This document shows positions 43,151-54,874 of a stretch of 64,000 nt of DNA, piece by piece. Within the stretch, counting starts at the first letter, position 1; the number at the start of each line of letters is the position of its first letter. Source of the DNA: Hetaerina americana (lineage: Eukaryota > Arthropoda > Insecta > Odonata > Calopterygidae); the NCBI GenBank assembly GCA_022747635.1, contig JAKTNV010000007.1:12552997-12616996 (forward strand), written 5' to 3'. Made by a program: the position numbers and the translations under genes. The notes below the pieces were generated by a model. It did no database searches and was not told where the DNA came from. It saw only the letters and a program-made list of their open reading frames with translations.

Positions 43151-45248
43151 TCATTCTTATTTCAGGGGTGTGTAATGTTTTAGATAGCGGACCGCCTTTA
43201 ATGTGTGTCTCATTCTTGATAGAAGTGTAGTATCACTCTTGTCTCCAGCCGAGAACAAATTAAACCTTAAATGCAGCCGGATGGAAGGCATAGAAAATAT
43301 AATAACTTACGGGACACTGCCCCATTCTGAAGTTTAATTATGCTGACGGTAGTTCTTTGGTATGAGTTATGATCTTTCGTTATTTTATATATTTACATTA
43401 TGCCGTCAAACTGGGAGAATTCCGTGTAGCATCTAGATTCTGGAAAAAATTGAAATTAGGATTAATGAATACAAGCAACGTAAGATGAGGTATGGCTTGT
43501 GTATGGTTTTTAAACGCCTGGTGAATGTGGTGTTTTTACGGCGATATGTTCTAGTGGTATGCTTCTGTTGTGCTCATATCAAGTTAAGTCGATTGTGTAT
43601 TTCGGTGCAATGAAATGTCGCTTACAGTTTTGTCTTTCCAAATGCTGTCCACGTGACAAATGTAAGTCCAAGGGCATGATGACCTCTGGGACCAGGCTAC
43701 CCTCATTTCTCGATTTTCGTGAGTCCATTTTTATGAAAATTTCCCCCGAACGTGTCGTGCTTTCACGTGACTCTTTTACACTCAGAGATATGCAATCGCT
43801 CCTGCCATGTTTTTATTTAGTGGCTTCTCATGGTCGCGTAGGATTTACTTTCTTTTCGTAAGAGCAGTTAGAGCAGGGAAAACTTATATTTTGTCCCGTG
43901 TCGTTAGTAGGTTTGATACGGTATGCTAACGGGGAATGCTACTTTACGCTTGAAAAAGTATATCGGAAGGGAGTGGAAAGCTTGGACGAATCAGCGATGT
44001 TTTTACAGTGGATGGGAAAAAATAAGGGATAAATAGTTCGGGGGGTGATGTCAAAATCGAAAATAGCATTGTTTGCTTACGCTCTTTTCTCCTTCTTACT
44101 ATTAAAGGTAATCATGATCGATGGGTTAGCTGAAGTGCCGGACTGTCAAAGCCTTTTGCTGCCAAACGTGCCCTTTTGAAATGGCTGTGCGTCTTATATG
44201 GCCTAAATTATGGTGATGAAGATGTCTACTTCTGCCCGCAAGTCGCAGGAGTATGCGTGTCATGGCACTCGAACATGAAGAAAAGGTTTTTAATCGTTAT
44301 TAAATAGACTTCTAACGTCCTAACGGACGTTTCGTCACTCGTTGTCCCTTTTCATCCCCCGATCATGTTGCATGTCGAGGAGTTTTCGAGAGTTCTTGAC
44401 GGTAATTAATTAATTGCGTCAATCAGTACGCTGCGTCCATAATTCAATTGTCTCTAGAGAGATTTACTCCGTGCTTTTTGTCTTGTGGTTGTTTGCTATC
44501 CTTGAATGCGATTATCATTTAATGTTGTCACTGGCGTACTCCTGTAATCATGAAATCATTTTTAGCTATTGACGAAGAACTATTCTGACTACTTAACGAG
44601 TTGTTTTCTGCTTCAAGAGATCCAAGTTTGCTTATGTTGGTAGATGATTGAGGAGCCGATTGAGATCTATAGAAAGTATCCTGTACATTTATTTGTTACT
44701 ATAGTCTGTATTGTATTGATGTCAGGGATTCTAATCCCGGTATTCTTGCATTGAGTGTTTAGTATCATGTAAGTTTTGTGCTTTCCCTTTCGTTTTCACG
44801 TATTCTTATGTATCAGTTAAGTGTTACTCATATCTGCGTAGACTACACTACGTCGCAATTTTGCACTTATGGTATTAACTATTAATTGCATGGCACTTAC
44901 TCTTTGGCGAGAATGAATTTGTTCTTTTATTTGTTGTGTTAAGTGTATTGGAATTCGAAAATTTTTTGTCATAATTGTAAATATTTTATATGTTTTCTAA
45001 GATCTGCCAACATTAAAACAAAATCTTATGTCATCTTATTCTGATGGTGTTTCTTGCGTCGGTATCCATGGAATAGGTTTAACCGTGGAGTGCTGCATTT
45101 TTGGCTACTTTTAATGGATATCATGTCTAATTGTTAAAATTTGTTTAATGTGATCGTGGAAATCAAATATCGTTAGCGCTTCTCTTTATTTAATGGTGAC
45201 AAGCAAATGAGTTCCTTCTTGTAATTCTATGCGTCGAAGCAGTTTGAA
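43151..45248. other. No recognised feature
   Basis: A/T-rich sequence. The 100-codon ORF at 43559-43861 has no motif. No repeats are recognised. Confidence 0.42.
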
Positions 45249-45541
45249 GGGGATCGGGTTGGTGCGGAGGCTAACGTATTAGCGGCCCACTAAGAGGGCC
45301 CGGGTTCGAATCCTAGAGGCGACATTTTTCGGTGGTATCCTGATCCCTGCTTGAGGAGCTTTGTGGAGAGCACTTAAAGGAAGTGCACCGTCCATCGGAT
45401 GGGACGCTAAACGCGGACCCCTTGGCGCCTTTCGTTGCGAGTAGGCAAATGTCGACGCCGGGTTTCTCTCCGCCCTTCATCCATTCCCATTCATCTCTGA
45501 TGGCGGATATGACCTTTGCTGCCGGTTGCCTCTCCGAAAAA
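45249..45541 (+). mobile_element. tRNA-derived SINE, family 1, copy d
   Basis: A + strand copy starting GGGGATCGGGTTGGTGCGGA with B box GGTTCGAATCC at about 45303-45313. The body CATCGGATGGGACGCTAAAC and GTCGACGCCGGGTTTCTC is shared with copies a-c. It is more diverged and lacks the clear (ACT)n tail. Only a 6-bp TTTGAA match could be a target duplication, so this looks like the oldest of the four. Confidence 0.85.
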
Positions 45542-45589
45542 CAACCCCTAGGAATTTGAAAACGATTTTGTAATCGAATGTAATTTTTT

Positions 45590-45789
45590 CCGGCCTCAGT
45601 GGCGGCGGGTTAGCGTCCTCGCCTGTTAACCTAGGGGTCGCGGGTTCGACTCTTGCATAGGTGGAATCTCCTCCGGCCTAAGGCTTAGATATTAGTCCTT
45701 TTTGTTATTTCATGTTTATAGTCCGGTGGTGCAAAAGGCCGAAACTTGGCTGTTTTCCGATTGGTGCCAAATAACTAAGGTAAATAAAT
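45590..45789 (+). mobile_element. tRNA-derived SINE, family 2, copy c
   Basis: Begins GGCCTCAGTGGCGGCGGGTT (A-box region). B box GGTTCGACTCT is at 45643-45653. The body follows with AAAAGGCCGAAACTTGGCTG and TTTTCCGATTGGTG, and an AAATAAATC end. It sits 49 bp downstream of the family 1 copy. It is diverged from the other family 2 members in the middle. Confidence 0.75.
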
Positions 45790-48700
45790 CCTGGGTCGGA
45801 AAAATAAATGTTTGTGTGGGCCGTGCCAATTCTCTTGGATTGATATCTGTATTGAAATTCTAAGAAGTAAAGCTATAAAACTTAGTTTTCATTTTTATAG
45901 AGACTTTTATACGTGCAAAGCCTCCAACTCTTTTTCAAAATATTTTCGCTTGCTCACCTCGTCTCATCGCGTTAATCGGAACCTGTATTAGTTCTTCCCA
46001 CGCGTCGGTGGGGACGGCCCGCGTTGACTTAGCCCTAGAATTCCCACTCGCGGAGCTTTTTAACCTCTCGCCGTCTTCTCGCGCTTTTGTGCCAAGGCTG
46101 CTTTTTTGTCTCCATTTTGTGGTTCATCACAGACTCTCTGAAAGTCGACGTTGCACTAACCTATCAAAATGTTTGCCGTGATGAAATTTAAGAACCGCTG
46201 GAGGGCACCTTGGCTCGCCCTCCACATCAATGCACATTAGCATTCTCTTTATCCTTCCTACCCATGTGCGTATCCTCAAAGAATGGCGAGTTTATAAGCG
46301 GTGACTGTAAAAATATGTTAATATTTGACTAAAACGACCCATTGTGACGTCGCAGAAAGTAGTTAACGTAGGAAGGAATTTTACCGTTGTGTGCTCGTAT
46401 TTTAGCGGAATTCTATTTGAACGTTGATATTTGTCGAATTAGATTTATTTCATTACTTTGTTGAGCACTTCGACGTCCGCTACACTTATTAAATGGTGTG
46501 TGGCGGATTGCGACAGGGTGATGTTATGTCTGCACCACTGAGTAAAATTACCGCATTTTGTTTTGCTTCGCGTAGGTATGCGAACGATAGCTATAGACTT
46601 GATACTTGCTGGAATGCTATCAACAGTGCTTTCAAGATTTGGGCGCTCATAAAATTTCCTGGTTTTAAATTTAAAAATTCAAGAGCCGATGGCATATCTT
46701 CTACTTCCTCTTACCTATGGAGCAGAGCGGTGTTTCCGTGAATTAAAACAATTGTTTGACACTCCGAAATAGGTATTGCGATTCTGCAAGTTCGGAATAC
46801 GTTTGAGAGTATTGGGTGATGATTTACGGTCCTTACCCGTATCCCTTATGTTCCTCCGTGCCGTTTCAGGTCTGTTCCAAGCATCCGAATGTATTCTTTG
46901 GTCATTTTTCCCCGCTTCAGGGGCGGCCTTCACCCATGGCCGCCTGTGCTCGGCCATCCTCCCATCACGTTCTCCACCCCTCACCCCCGTACATCGTAGT
47001 GGTTGTGCCGGCTTGCGTATTCTTGTTCGGGAAGATTTGTAAAACTGAGTCGGGTGACACGAATAAGTTGAGAAAGCTTGTCTCCGTTTAGGGGGATGAC
47101 GTTTTTCTCAACATGTATTTTCATGACCTGTGCTACCGTCTCACTCCCTTTGGTATTGGTAAACACTCTTCTAAAATTATATATGCCCAATTTAACCAAG
47201 TCATTAAATGCGTCTCTCTTTTGACAAATATAATTGCGATGTGGATTACGCCTGTTCTGCTACTTAGATGTTTCGTAGCAAGGAACCGTTGCAAAAAACA
47301 ATCATGAGCATAGCTCGGAGTCTCTGCATTGGTAAGGATTATTTACTTACATCTTAATTTCGTATTCCGTGAATGCAGCCGAAGTGACCCAGCCATAATT
47401 AGCAACGCTTTTTCAATTAATGGATTATATATGTAGGAGAACTGGCATGCAAATTCTTAAAGGCCTATTCACTGAAATACACCAAACGTTTCATTCGGGC
47501 CCTGAGGTCCTTCTATGTGCTGTTTATGAAAGCGCCGTGACCAGGCTTGGGAGAAGTAGTTCTTGGTTAACAGGAAGGGCAAAGTCTGAGGGAGCTCTAT
47601 TCGGGACGAGACTGTTTTCCAGGCATGAAGGCATAGTAGGTTGAAAAGAGGAATCTTCTAATCTCGTGCTCCCTCTTACGACGGTCCTGGTTTTACAGAG
47701 ATCACTTTGTTTCATGTAATATCGCCGAGGTTAGATGTATCCTGTGCAGAGTAGCATTAATATTTCGTTTCCCAAAAATTTTACTTTGAAAAATCTCCAA
47801 CATTCTTTCAATTTAAGGCCTCTTTGATCGTTCCTTGTATTACCGAATATCTTCCACCGATAAAATAGCTAGCCTAGTCATAATTCATTTCCACGTTATT
47901 AAACACCCTGGGCTAATATCGGTCCTTTGGCTTCTAAGGCTTATATTGGACTCATGATCGCGAACCGATTGAAATTTTGGTTGTCTATCACCATTATCTT
48001 GACTCGTAAAATTTTGCCTATCTCCTTATCTGCTTATGTCCAAAACAGCTGCATGCGGTAAACTCTTTTATTTGGTTCACTTAAACTTTTATCTTGTCAC
48101 GTTCAATCTATATTCCGTGCGCTCACCCTTAACCTTAATTGAAAAAATCCTCATCTCTTGATAGGTAAATTGTTAGTAAGAATTCCTGTATAGTACGAGT
48201 GAACCCGAAACTGGCCATAGATATTTCACTAGGCGGCAGTTGTGGTTGTATAACGGATATCATGATTCCCAGCGATATTTGTAATGGGTTTGAAATAAAC
48301 TGGCGTTGTTTCAGTGAGCGGTCGATAACTACTTCATGCTTTCAATTGGTGAACGCATGCATCGCAAATGCGATCTAAATACCCGGAACGGAGCGGATGG
48401 GCGGACTCGCACCTCTTCTCTCTTGAATTCGCGGTTCTAGTGTCGTATACTTATTTGTGAATCCTATCGGTTTTATAAAACGCGTCTACTGTCACTCTTC
48501 TCTGCTGAAGGCCGACCGAAATGCTATCATATACACTTCATGGCTCGTAAAGCAATATTATGAAGTCATGGGGAATAATTTCTTACGTTGTGCAATGTCC
48601 CTCGTTTTTACGCCTACTTTCCCAACTCTTGGAGCTAGTACTTTCCATTATAGGCCATTTACGCGCACTTTTCAATTAGTTACGTTCGTTAGCACCATTG

Positions 48701-49272
48701 CTCCAGGTTAATGAGCAATTCGATTGGCAGCGATTTTACATCAGTTGTTTATATTGTTGGATCGCTCCTCGGAACATGGGTTGGGAACCTGGTGTAGTGG
48801 GTAAAGAATATTGTCGTTAGCTAAGAGTATCGGGCCTAAATCCAAATGTTATCTCTATACCTAATCAGGTAAACAGGAAAAGGTCGCTTTTCTGGATACC
48901 ATCTTTATCTAGGTAGAAATAGAAAACAGAGGCTGAGGGCAAGGAACCCACATTCTACCCTGAATGCACGTGATGATTCGCCATGTACCAGGAAGTTTCT
49001 TTCGAGTGGAGTTATACAATCATCTTTCAAGTATCCTTCGGGTTGGTGGCACTGCTGACCGACGGTATGCTGTTTTGTGAAATGTGTATTTTCCTATTCC
49101 TGTCCTGAAGCGTTCGTATCTTCTACGCTACTCGTGTCCCTTAACCAGTTATGTAAGAATCGGTTTAGTGAGGTGAATCGTTCGCTGGCTATTTCTTCTA
49201 ACTTCGGCATCTCTATTTCAAATGATATCAGTGGTAGTTTTTAGTGGGATTACAATTGTATTTGATATTTTA
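45790..49272. other. Mostly unrecognised; weak tRNA-like relic
   Basis: At about 48787-48855 TGGTGTAGTGGGTAAAG (A-box-like) and GGCCTAAATCC (degraded B box) suggest an eroded tRNA-derived repeat. The ORF at 46493-46741 contains GLRQGD, a string also found in RT motif B, but no other RT feature. A mild GC rise lies at 46900-47000. No gene is identifiable. Confidence 0.35.
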
Positions 49273-49710
49273 GTACACTTCAAGCCACCACTATGGTGTG
49301 TGGCAGGGATTGAACTAATTTTGACCCGAATATTTTACCCCTACCGCTGTCGGACAATGTTATTCTGATCCCTTATCGTTCGTGGTTAAAATGACATCTT
49401 AATTCTATCTGCTCTACACTTAATCTCTCTCTAATTTTATTGGTGTGATCTCTCCAACCGTAGCACGATGGGGGTAACAATACATTTCCAACATCACTGC
49501 TAAAGAGACCTTCCAATTTACGCAAGAGCTTCAATCTGTAATTTAACCTTCGCTCCGATTGTGATTCCCGGCCTAGCTCCTCTAATATTTTGGATACGAT
49601 AATAAGTGTATCATGACAACGTTTTACAAATCTAGCTCCTCTATGCTGCTTGCGATCCAATTCGGCGATTAATCCCACACGTGAGGATCCCATATACTTG
49701 GAGCATTTTC
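49273..49710 (-). mobile_element. CR1/jockey-like LINE 3' end, best copy
   Basis: A 5'-truncated LINE on the minus strand. It contains the RT C-terminus (ORF below) and the 3' end with GCCACCACTATGGTGTGTGG at 49283-49302. It is the best preserved of six related copies in the window (others near 5.2, 6.9, 10.0, 11.1 and 15.6 kb). Confidence 0.8.
49373..49693 (-). pseudogene. LINE RT C-terminal fragment
   Basis: 106 open codons: GLIAELDRKQHRGARFVKRC, then SKILEELGRESQSERRLNYR and LPPSCYGWRDHTNKIRERL. These blocks match the C-terminal region downstream of the catalytic core in CR1/jockey-like RTs and align with 15880-16290 and 6990-7330. The catalytic domain and endonuclease are absent. The initial Met is internal to the original protein. 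Confidence 0.8.
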
Positions 49711-49895
49711 TTAAGTAGGCCGAACCAGCGAACGATGACTTTTTTGGTGTCCTAGCTCATTTTATTTGCCAAAAGTCCTTTTCCCTAGTTGTTCGATAAA
49801 TTGTGTTGTCTTCTAATGTAGTGACCTTGATCGTGCAGGGAAAAGGGGGATTTCTTAAATCGGCTTGTCCGGCCGAGAATTACCCTTAACACATG
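49711..49895. other. No recognised feature
   Basis: A short gap between two LINE 3' ends. Nothing is identifiable. Confidence 0.4.
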
Positions 49896-50111
49896 GCTAT
49901 TAGGCAAACGAAACGAGGAAAGGGCAGGAATATGATCGAGATGTTGGACGGGATGAAGGGAGAAAGGAAGTGCTCAGAGATGAAGAGGGACCTGATGTAG
50001 AGTAGGATGCTAGATTTTGTGTTTTGTTAGGAGTCACAAAATATTTATTTGGTAATTGTGTCCATCCAAAACCTACCTAAACAGGTTGATTACTTAATAA
50101 TAATAATGTAC
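49896..50111 (+). mobile_element. RTE-like LINE solo 3' end
   Basis: Shares GAGGAAAGGGCAGGAATATG, GAGATGTTGGACGGGATGAA, AGAGATGAAGAGGGACCTGA, TGTGTTTTGTTAGGAGTCAC, ATCCAAAACCTACC and a TAATAATAATAATG tail with the ends at 33300 and 38950. About 215 bp remain. Confidence 0.78.
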
Positions 50112-50559
50112 TCTCCTACTAATTTCACGTGGACTATGAGGTATCCCCTCGGCGCCATGGATGTCACACGAATACTGCTTGCAGTTTCATTAATTCGAAT
50201 GCGAGGTTAATTCGTACGTCCTCGGCTGTTCCTCCCCCGCGGCTCCCTTCCCAGGCTTTCAGTAACGGCGTACGTCTTGCGGTTGCTTCAAGGCGGTTTT
50301 TAAGTATTATTTGATGAGTACTAACTTCTAGTGTATTCAGAGAGGACGATTAATTGACGTATTTTGTAAAACCCTTGCCGGTGCACATTCCGAATTTTCC
50401 TCCCAACATTCCCTCGCTCTCTATAATCCTACCTACCTCTCTTTGCCCACCCACCCATCCATAATGGCGTAAATGCCTCGGCAGTGTCTTTCCCCTATTG
50501 TAACTACCCCGACCACTCCTCTTGAATCCCATTTCCACCCCCTTTGTTGACCTCACGTG
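50112..50559. other. No recognised feature
   Basis: ORFs at 50129-50314 and 50350-50589 have no motif. Confidence 0.4.
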
Positions 50560-51180
50560 GCATTGGTCGTGAAGGTGCGATTCTTTCACGTCCGCGGCAA
50601 ATTCGCCGTGGCATTTTTTTGGTGTTCATTTTTAACCTCCTCTCCCCCGCGTGGAGACGCCGGCGCCTCTGTATTTACAACGCCCCCCCCCCCCGATCCC
50701 TCACCGGCTAGGGCGCGGGAAACGCGACCGTCCCCCGACGCCGTTCGCGTGCTCCATCGGACGCACCCACTCGCTTGGTGTTTGGCTTTCCGTTCCGTTC
50801 GACTATCCCTCCTCAGCCGGTGGAGTGACCGGAAGTCGACACACGTGGAAACCCCCCTCCCCACATCCGTAGAAGGGGCGGGGGGGGGGAGGGTTGTTGT
50901 GTTTTGCTGTCTAGGGCGAGCGGGAGGGGAACGCGCTTTCGCTTGCAATTTTCGCCTCAACGGTGCGAATTCTTCTCCCCCACCCCTCCCCTCACCCCCT
51001 CACCGATTCGTGGATGGTTTGGCTATATCAGGGCGCCGATCGACGGACGGCGTATGGCGAAGGGGAGTGGGGGCGGGGGGTTAACCGGAAGGTGGAAAGG
51101 GGTGTGTGGGGGAAGAAGGGTTTTTCTGCGGTGGCATATCGCCGGGACTGTGGCCATTTCGATTCAGCAGCCATGTGCGT
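50560..51180. other. GC-rich, C-skewed island with poly(C)/poly(G)
   Basis: CpG- and C-rich with a C run at about 50682-50693 and G runs at about 50881-50889 and 51074-51080. A 175-codon + frame and a 124-codon - frame overlap almost completely and are Pro/Arg-rich. Interpreted as a composition island; quadruplex potential on both strands. Confidence 0.38.
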
Positions 51181-52008
51181 CGTTATAAGATTATTAAGCA
51201 GTGAATACTCGCGGGATGTGGGTTTAAGATCGTCTTTTGCGTGTACCTAAAATGAACCTCTTATAAGACTCCACTGCCCTCCACGACCGGTTTCGGTACT
51301 TGAATTTGACCATTTTCCGTCTCTATTCTCCTTACAGCGGAGTCGGATCAATTGTCCAAATCGTTCATGGAGGACAATGAGACGACGTAAACTACGCGCT
51401 GTTTATTTAAATTTGTTCGGTAATTAAATAGCAGTTGGAGCATTTTATTGTTAATCATTTAAACTATCGAAAATTATTTAGGTTATTTACAGCATTGTTA
51501 CCACTGCAGCAATGGCCACTTGCTGATAATCTGGAACGTGTTAACTCGATTACAATTACAAGTTGAGTCGATTTGACATTCCATTCGATAAAGATCGATA
51601 TGGCTGAGACTTTTGTGTACTTTTGTGTAACCGGGAATATACGAATTATGGAATTAATAAAATCATGGCAGCCGAGATCTTCTATTCATTTATGGATCCA
51701 TCGTATCTCTGGTCTCAACTGATAATCTTATGAACGCCGCGAATATCTATTGAAATAACATGTACATTAACGTACGGTATAAAAAATGGAATTCTGGTGA
51801 GCATATTCGACGTAGTGTATGAAAGATATTAATTGATTTCTGCCACTTGTTGGCTTAGTTTCAGGTTCAATTTCCATCGTTGGCGTACATGACACAAGAA
51901 TAACATTATTTTATTGATTTAAATGACAGGAGTATTAGAGAAGCGGCAGGCACAGCAAGCCAAATGCGTGTCTGAAGAAATCGTGTTCAATAACCATCCA
52001 CCATGTTG
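51181..52008. other. Possible short terminus; otherwise unrecognised
   Basis: The minus strand near 51255-51315 reads AATGGTCAAATTC, TACCGAAACCGGTCGTGG and so on, weakly like the hammerhead-like termini (a CGAAACCGGTCG core). Nothing else is seen. Confidence 0.28.
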
Positions 52009-52249
52009 ATGGTAGTCCTAATGGGTAGAGCGTTGAACTACTGACCGGAGGGCCCGGGATCGATTCTGGGTAACGCCTTTGGACACCCTGAGCTTCAGCA
52101 AACCGCGTGATTTTTCTGGCACCCGAATTTCCTTGGAAACTCCACCTATGGCTTGGATGTATGTAATTTTCAAATTGTTATATCAATGTTGAAAGTCCGA
52201 TGTAAAGGTCGAAACTGTTTTCGGACTTGTGCAAAATAAATAAATAAAT
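52009..52249 (+). mobile_element. tRNA-derived SINE, family 2, copy d
   Basis: tRNA-like head GATGGTAGTCCTAATGGGTA with GAGCG, B-box-like GGATCGATTCT at 52057-52067, and the body CTCCACCTATGGCTTGGATG. Then come GTCCGATGTAAAGGTCGAAA, CTGTTTTCGGACTTGTG and an AAATAAATAAATAAATC tail. It is the most complete tail of the four copies. The head differs from the copies at 22586 and 45590, so a different tRNA-related head may have been joined to the same tail. Confidence 0.8.
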
Positions 52250-52479
52250 CATAAGCGTTACGGGGAAAGGAACTGACCACTCTTATTAACCTGATAACGG
52301 GTAAATTTCACGTTCTATTGGGCTTAGTACTTGGTGAGCTCCACCCTAGCCAATAAAGTCGACCTTCGGGTTGATAACCGGGGGTACTGTCAACCGTGTA
52401 TATTAATTAGGATTCCACGCTAGTCAAAAATGTTTCCTCCCGAATTGAAATTGAGGGAAAAAGGTCAGTTTTTCCCCCA
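52250..52479. other. No recognised feature
   Basis: Short interval without identifiable features. Confidence 0.4.
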
Positions 52480-52930
52480 CTTTTCTCACCCCGAGGAACT
52501 AAATCTGTTGCGCACCTTTTTGGTTTCCCGTGTGGTGGTATGCGTGGCATTGTTCACTCGCGGGTCAATTCAAGGGGTTTTTCGAGCGCGGGAGTCCGCG
52601 GAGTGGCGGGGGGGCGGGTAGGGGGGGGGGGTCATCCGACGAGGCATCCTTCGTCCGCCTCGTCTTTCCACTCTCCTGGCGGTCCCTCCCCCCCTCTTTC
52701 GCCTACTCCACTCTTCCTTATAAAACTTTTCCTCCATCACGCTGCCACCTTCCAAAAAAAAAGAGAGAACTGCCTCAATCGTCACGCCAAAAGACTTCCT
52801 TCCTTCTTTCCCTCGTCGTCCCCCTCCTTTTGTTCGATGTTGCCAGATCTCACTCACCTCATGAAGGATGACTGCCGAGTCGAGGCATTGCCCGTCCTTT
52901 TCCAACATGCCTCATCATGTTGTCATCTCG
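52480..52930. other. GC-rich, pyrimidine-skewed island
   Basis: G run at about 52610-52631, then a C/T-rich stretch to 52850. Overlapping ORFs on both strands are Ser/Pro- or Arg/Gly-rich. No motif. Confidence 0.38.
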
Positions 52931-53000
52931 AAAAGCGTTGACTGCGTCAAATTCCGTGCTTTCCAGCTCGTCGGTATGTTTGTCCAAGGTGCACGACGGG

Positions 53001-53093
53001 AGGAAGGCTGGAAACGAAAGAGTCGCGAAACGCCAAAGGTTTAGCGTACGGATTACATATTTGCCATTGGTATCGCCCCTATTTTGAAGCTTG
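53001..53093 (+). repeat. Source copy of 93-bp inverted duplication
   Basis: This 93-bp segment recurs in inverted orientation at 54929-55021 with one difference (C/T at 53050, G/A there). It lies in otherwise unique-looking DNA without terminal repeats of its own, so I infer that it is the donor. Confidence 0.85.
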
Positions 53094-53930
53094 GAAAGGT
53101 CATCATAACGGCAGTATGACCGCGTTCTAATGTTATCTTCGTTAGTGACTCTTATTCTTTCACGAAAGTGTTAATGGTGAAATTGGTCCAGCCGCATTTA
53201 TTATACTTGTAGAAGCTTTCATCCGTATTAATGGCCGTCGTTGTGTTTTGTGTGTGCCCCGGCAGGTGTATGTTATGTATTTCAAATGGTGAAATGCAAG
53301 TAGAAAAAAAAGGCATCGCGCTGCAACGCAGAAACCATCCTTGGGGATTGGACTTCAAAATTGAAAGCCAATTACGTGTAGCTGAGCAGCCCTCGGGACA
53401 TTCGCCGATCGCTTTTCATGCTTGGTTACCCGCGTTGGTCCCCTTTCGCTTTCTACAGCGTAATTGAAATTGCTGTAATCAATAGGGCCGTTTAGAATCT
53501 CCTGTTGAGCACTCTTTTAGGCCATCAGCGGGTTTCAGTGTGGGTTCTCGATTTTCTAATTTCATGAAAAATATGTCGGAAGGAAGAAAGGAGATTTCCG
53601 ATTTTCGGATTAAAAGCTACTTCGTAATGACAATATCAATGTTTTTCGTTGACATTTTTATATTTTCATGATTATTTAACCTGTCATTATTATATCAAGT
53701 CATAAATAAACCTTTATTAAAATTTTCCTTTTAAAAGAGGAAGATTTTTTTATTTTTTCCGTAAGTTTTCCCAGTTATTTTCTGTAATATAACTTCAGGG
53801 CTTGGTTAGATTCGGATTTCAAGTCGTCACATTCCAATTTCATCGAAAATTAGTCCTTGCTGAGCGGTGTTGCGAGTGTTGGACGGTGGCCAAGGGCGTC
53901 ACGTCAAGTGCGAAAGGGACCCTAAAGTGT

Positions 53931-53933
<3 letters not shown>
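53094..53933. other. No recognised feature
   Basis: The ORF at 53231-53467 has no motif. A/T-rich DNA leads up to a TA array. Confidence 0.4.
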
Positions 53934-54021
<88 letters not shown>

Positions 54022-54082
54022 GGTGTGTATATATATATATGTATATACACATCCACATATATATATATACACACACACATTT
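53934..54082. repeat. Long (TA)n array with palindromic TG/CA end
   Basis: About 84 bp of uninterrupted TA (53934-54018) is followed by TGTGGGTGTGTATATA and, a few bases on, its near-perfect complement TATATACACATCCACA. Then more TA and a (CA)n block follow. The region can form a large hairpin or cruciform. Confidence 0.92.
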
Positions 54083-54123
54083 AAACACGAAATCCCGCCA
54101 AACGGCGAACAAATACTCATTTA

Positions 54124-54874
54124 CGAGGGTCATCCGGAAAGTAGTACCCGTTCGTGCCGCATGAAGTGCTGACGACGCGAGTAGCCGCTGGACGAGGTCA
54201 GATAGCTTCAGTGGCTTGTCTGCCTTCTCTGAGCTAAGTTGCGTGACGCTAGCATTGCCTGTGTTGTTTCTGTGATTGTTTACAATGTTTAAAAAAATTG
54301 AGAACGCCGCCAGTTGTGAAGTGAGGGCAGTGATTAAATTCCTCAATGCAAGAAACGTTCGCCCATGTGATATTCATCGCCAATTAAAGGAGGTGTATGG
54401 AGACAATGCAATGGACGAGTCGTCTGTTCGGCGGTGGTGTCGCAACTTCAACATGGGGAGGGGGAACACACACGACGATGAGCGTTCGGGGAGACCGTCT
54501 GTCATTACAGACCAACTGGTGAGCTCAGTTGACGAATTCGTGAGGAACGATCGGCGCGTCACAATTGATGACATCTGTGAGCATTTTCCCAATGTTTCTC
54601 GAACAATTGTTCATGAAATTGTTAAACACCATCTGCATTATGCAAAAATTTGTGCAAGATGGGTCCCTCGCGTATCTCAATGAGCTGGCGGCGAAGGACT
54701 ATGCAGCAGGAATACAGAAACTTGTCACACGTTATGACAAATGCCTTAATTTGCTTGGAGATTATGTTGAGAAGTAGTTTAAAGTATCCTCTTTCAAATA
54801 AAATTTTTTATGTTTGTTAATATTTACTTTTGTCTTTATTTCACGAACGGGTACTACTTTCCGGATGACCCTCG
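54124..54874 (+). mobile_element. Mariner deletion derivative, copy 2
   Basis: A complete 751-bp non-autonomous mariner. Perfect 33-bp terminal inverted repeats at 54124-54156 and 54842-54874 begin CGAGGGTCATCCGGAAAGTA, with TA duplications at 54122-54123 and 54875-54876. It keeps the 5' UTR, the HTH half of the transposase and the last codons (ending GDYVEK at about 54775), with the DDE core removed and the two parts out of frame. The family is shared with the copy at 25577-26210. Confidence 0.95.
54285..54683 (+). CDS. HTH-only mariner transposase fragment
   Basis: 132 codons starting MFKKIENAA. It holds the bipartite helix-turn-helix DNA-binding half of a mariner transposase (SSVRRWCRNF block, GRPSV linker, VTIDDICEHF block). 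The reading frame stops shortly after ARWVPR, at the deletion joint, so the D,D34D catalytic core is absent. The C-terminal tail GIQKLVTRYDKCLNLLGDYV survives in another frame (54640-54777). Only two residues differ from the copy at 25651 (Ala/Val and Gly/Glu). It could bind its own terminal repeats; expression is unknown. Confidence 0.82.
   Translation: MFKKIENAASCEVRAVIKFLNARNVRPCDIHRQLKEVYGDNAMDESSVRRWCRNFNMGRGNTHDDERSGRPSVITDQLVSSVDEFVRNDRRVTIDDICEHFPNVSRTIVHEIVKHHLHYAKICARWVPRVSQ

Noticed and set aside
46493..46741. GLRQGD string suggesting an RT motif B
   Set aside because: No other RT motif lies nearby on that strand, and the following residues do not continue the RT pattern; likely chance.
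53802..54172. ORFs rich in Ile-Tyr repeats
   Set aside because: They are TA microsatellite read-through in all frames.
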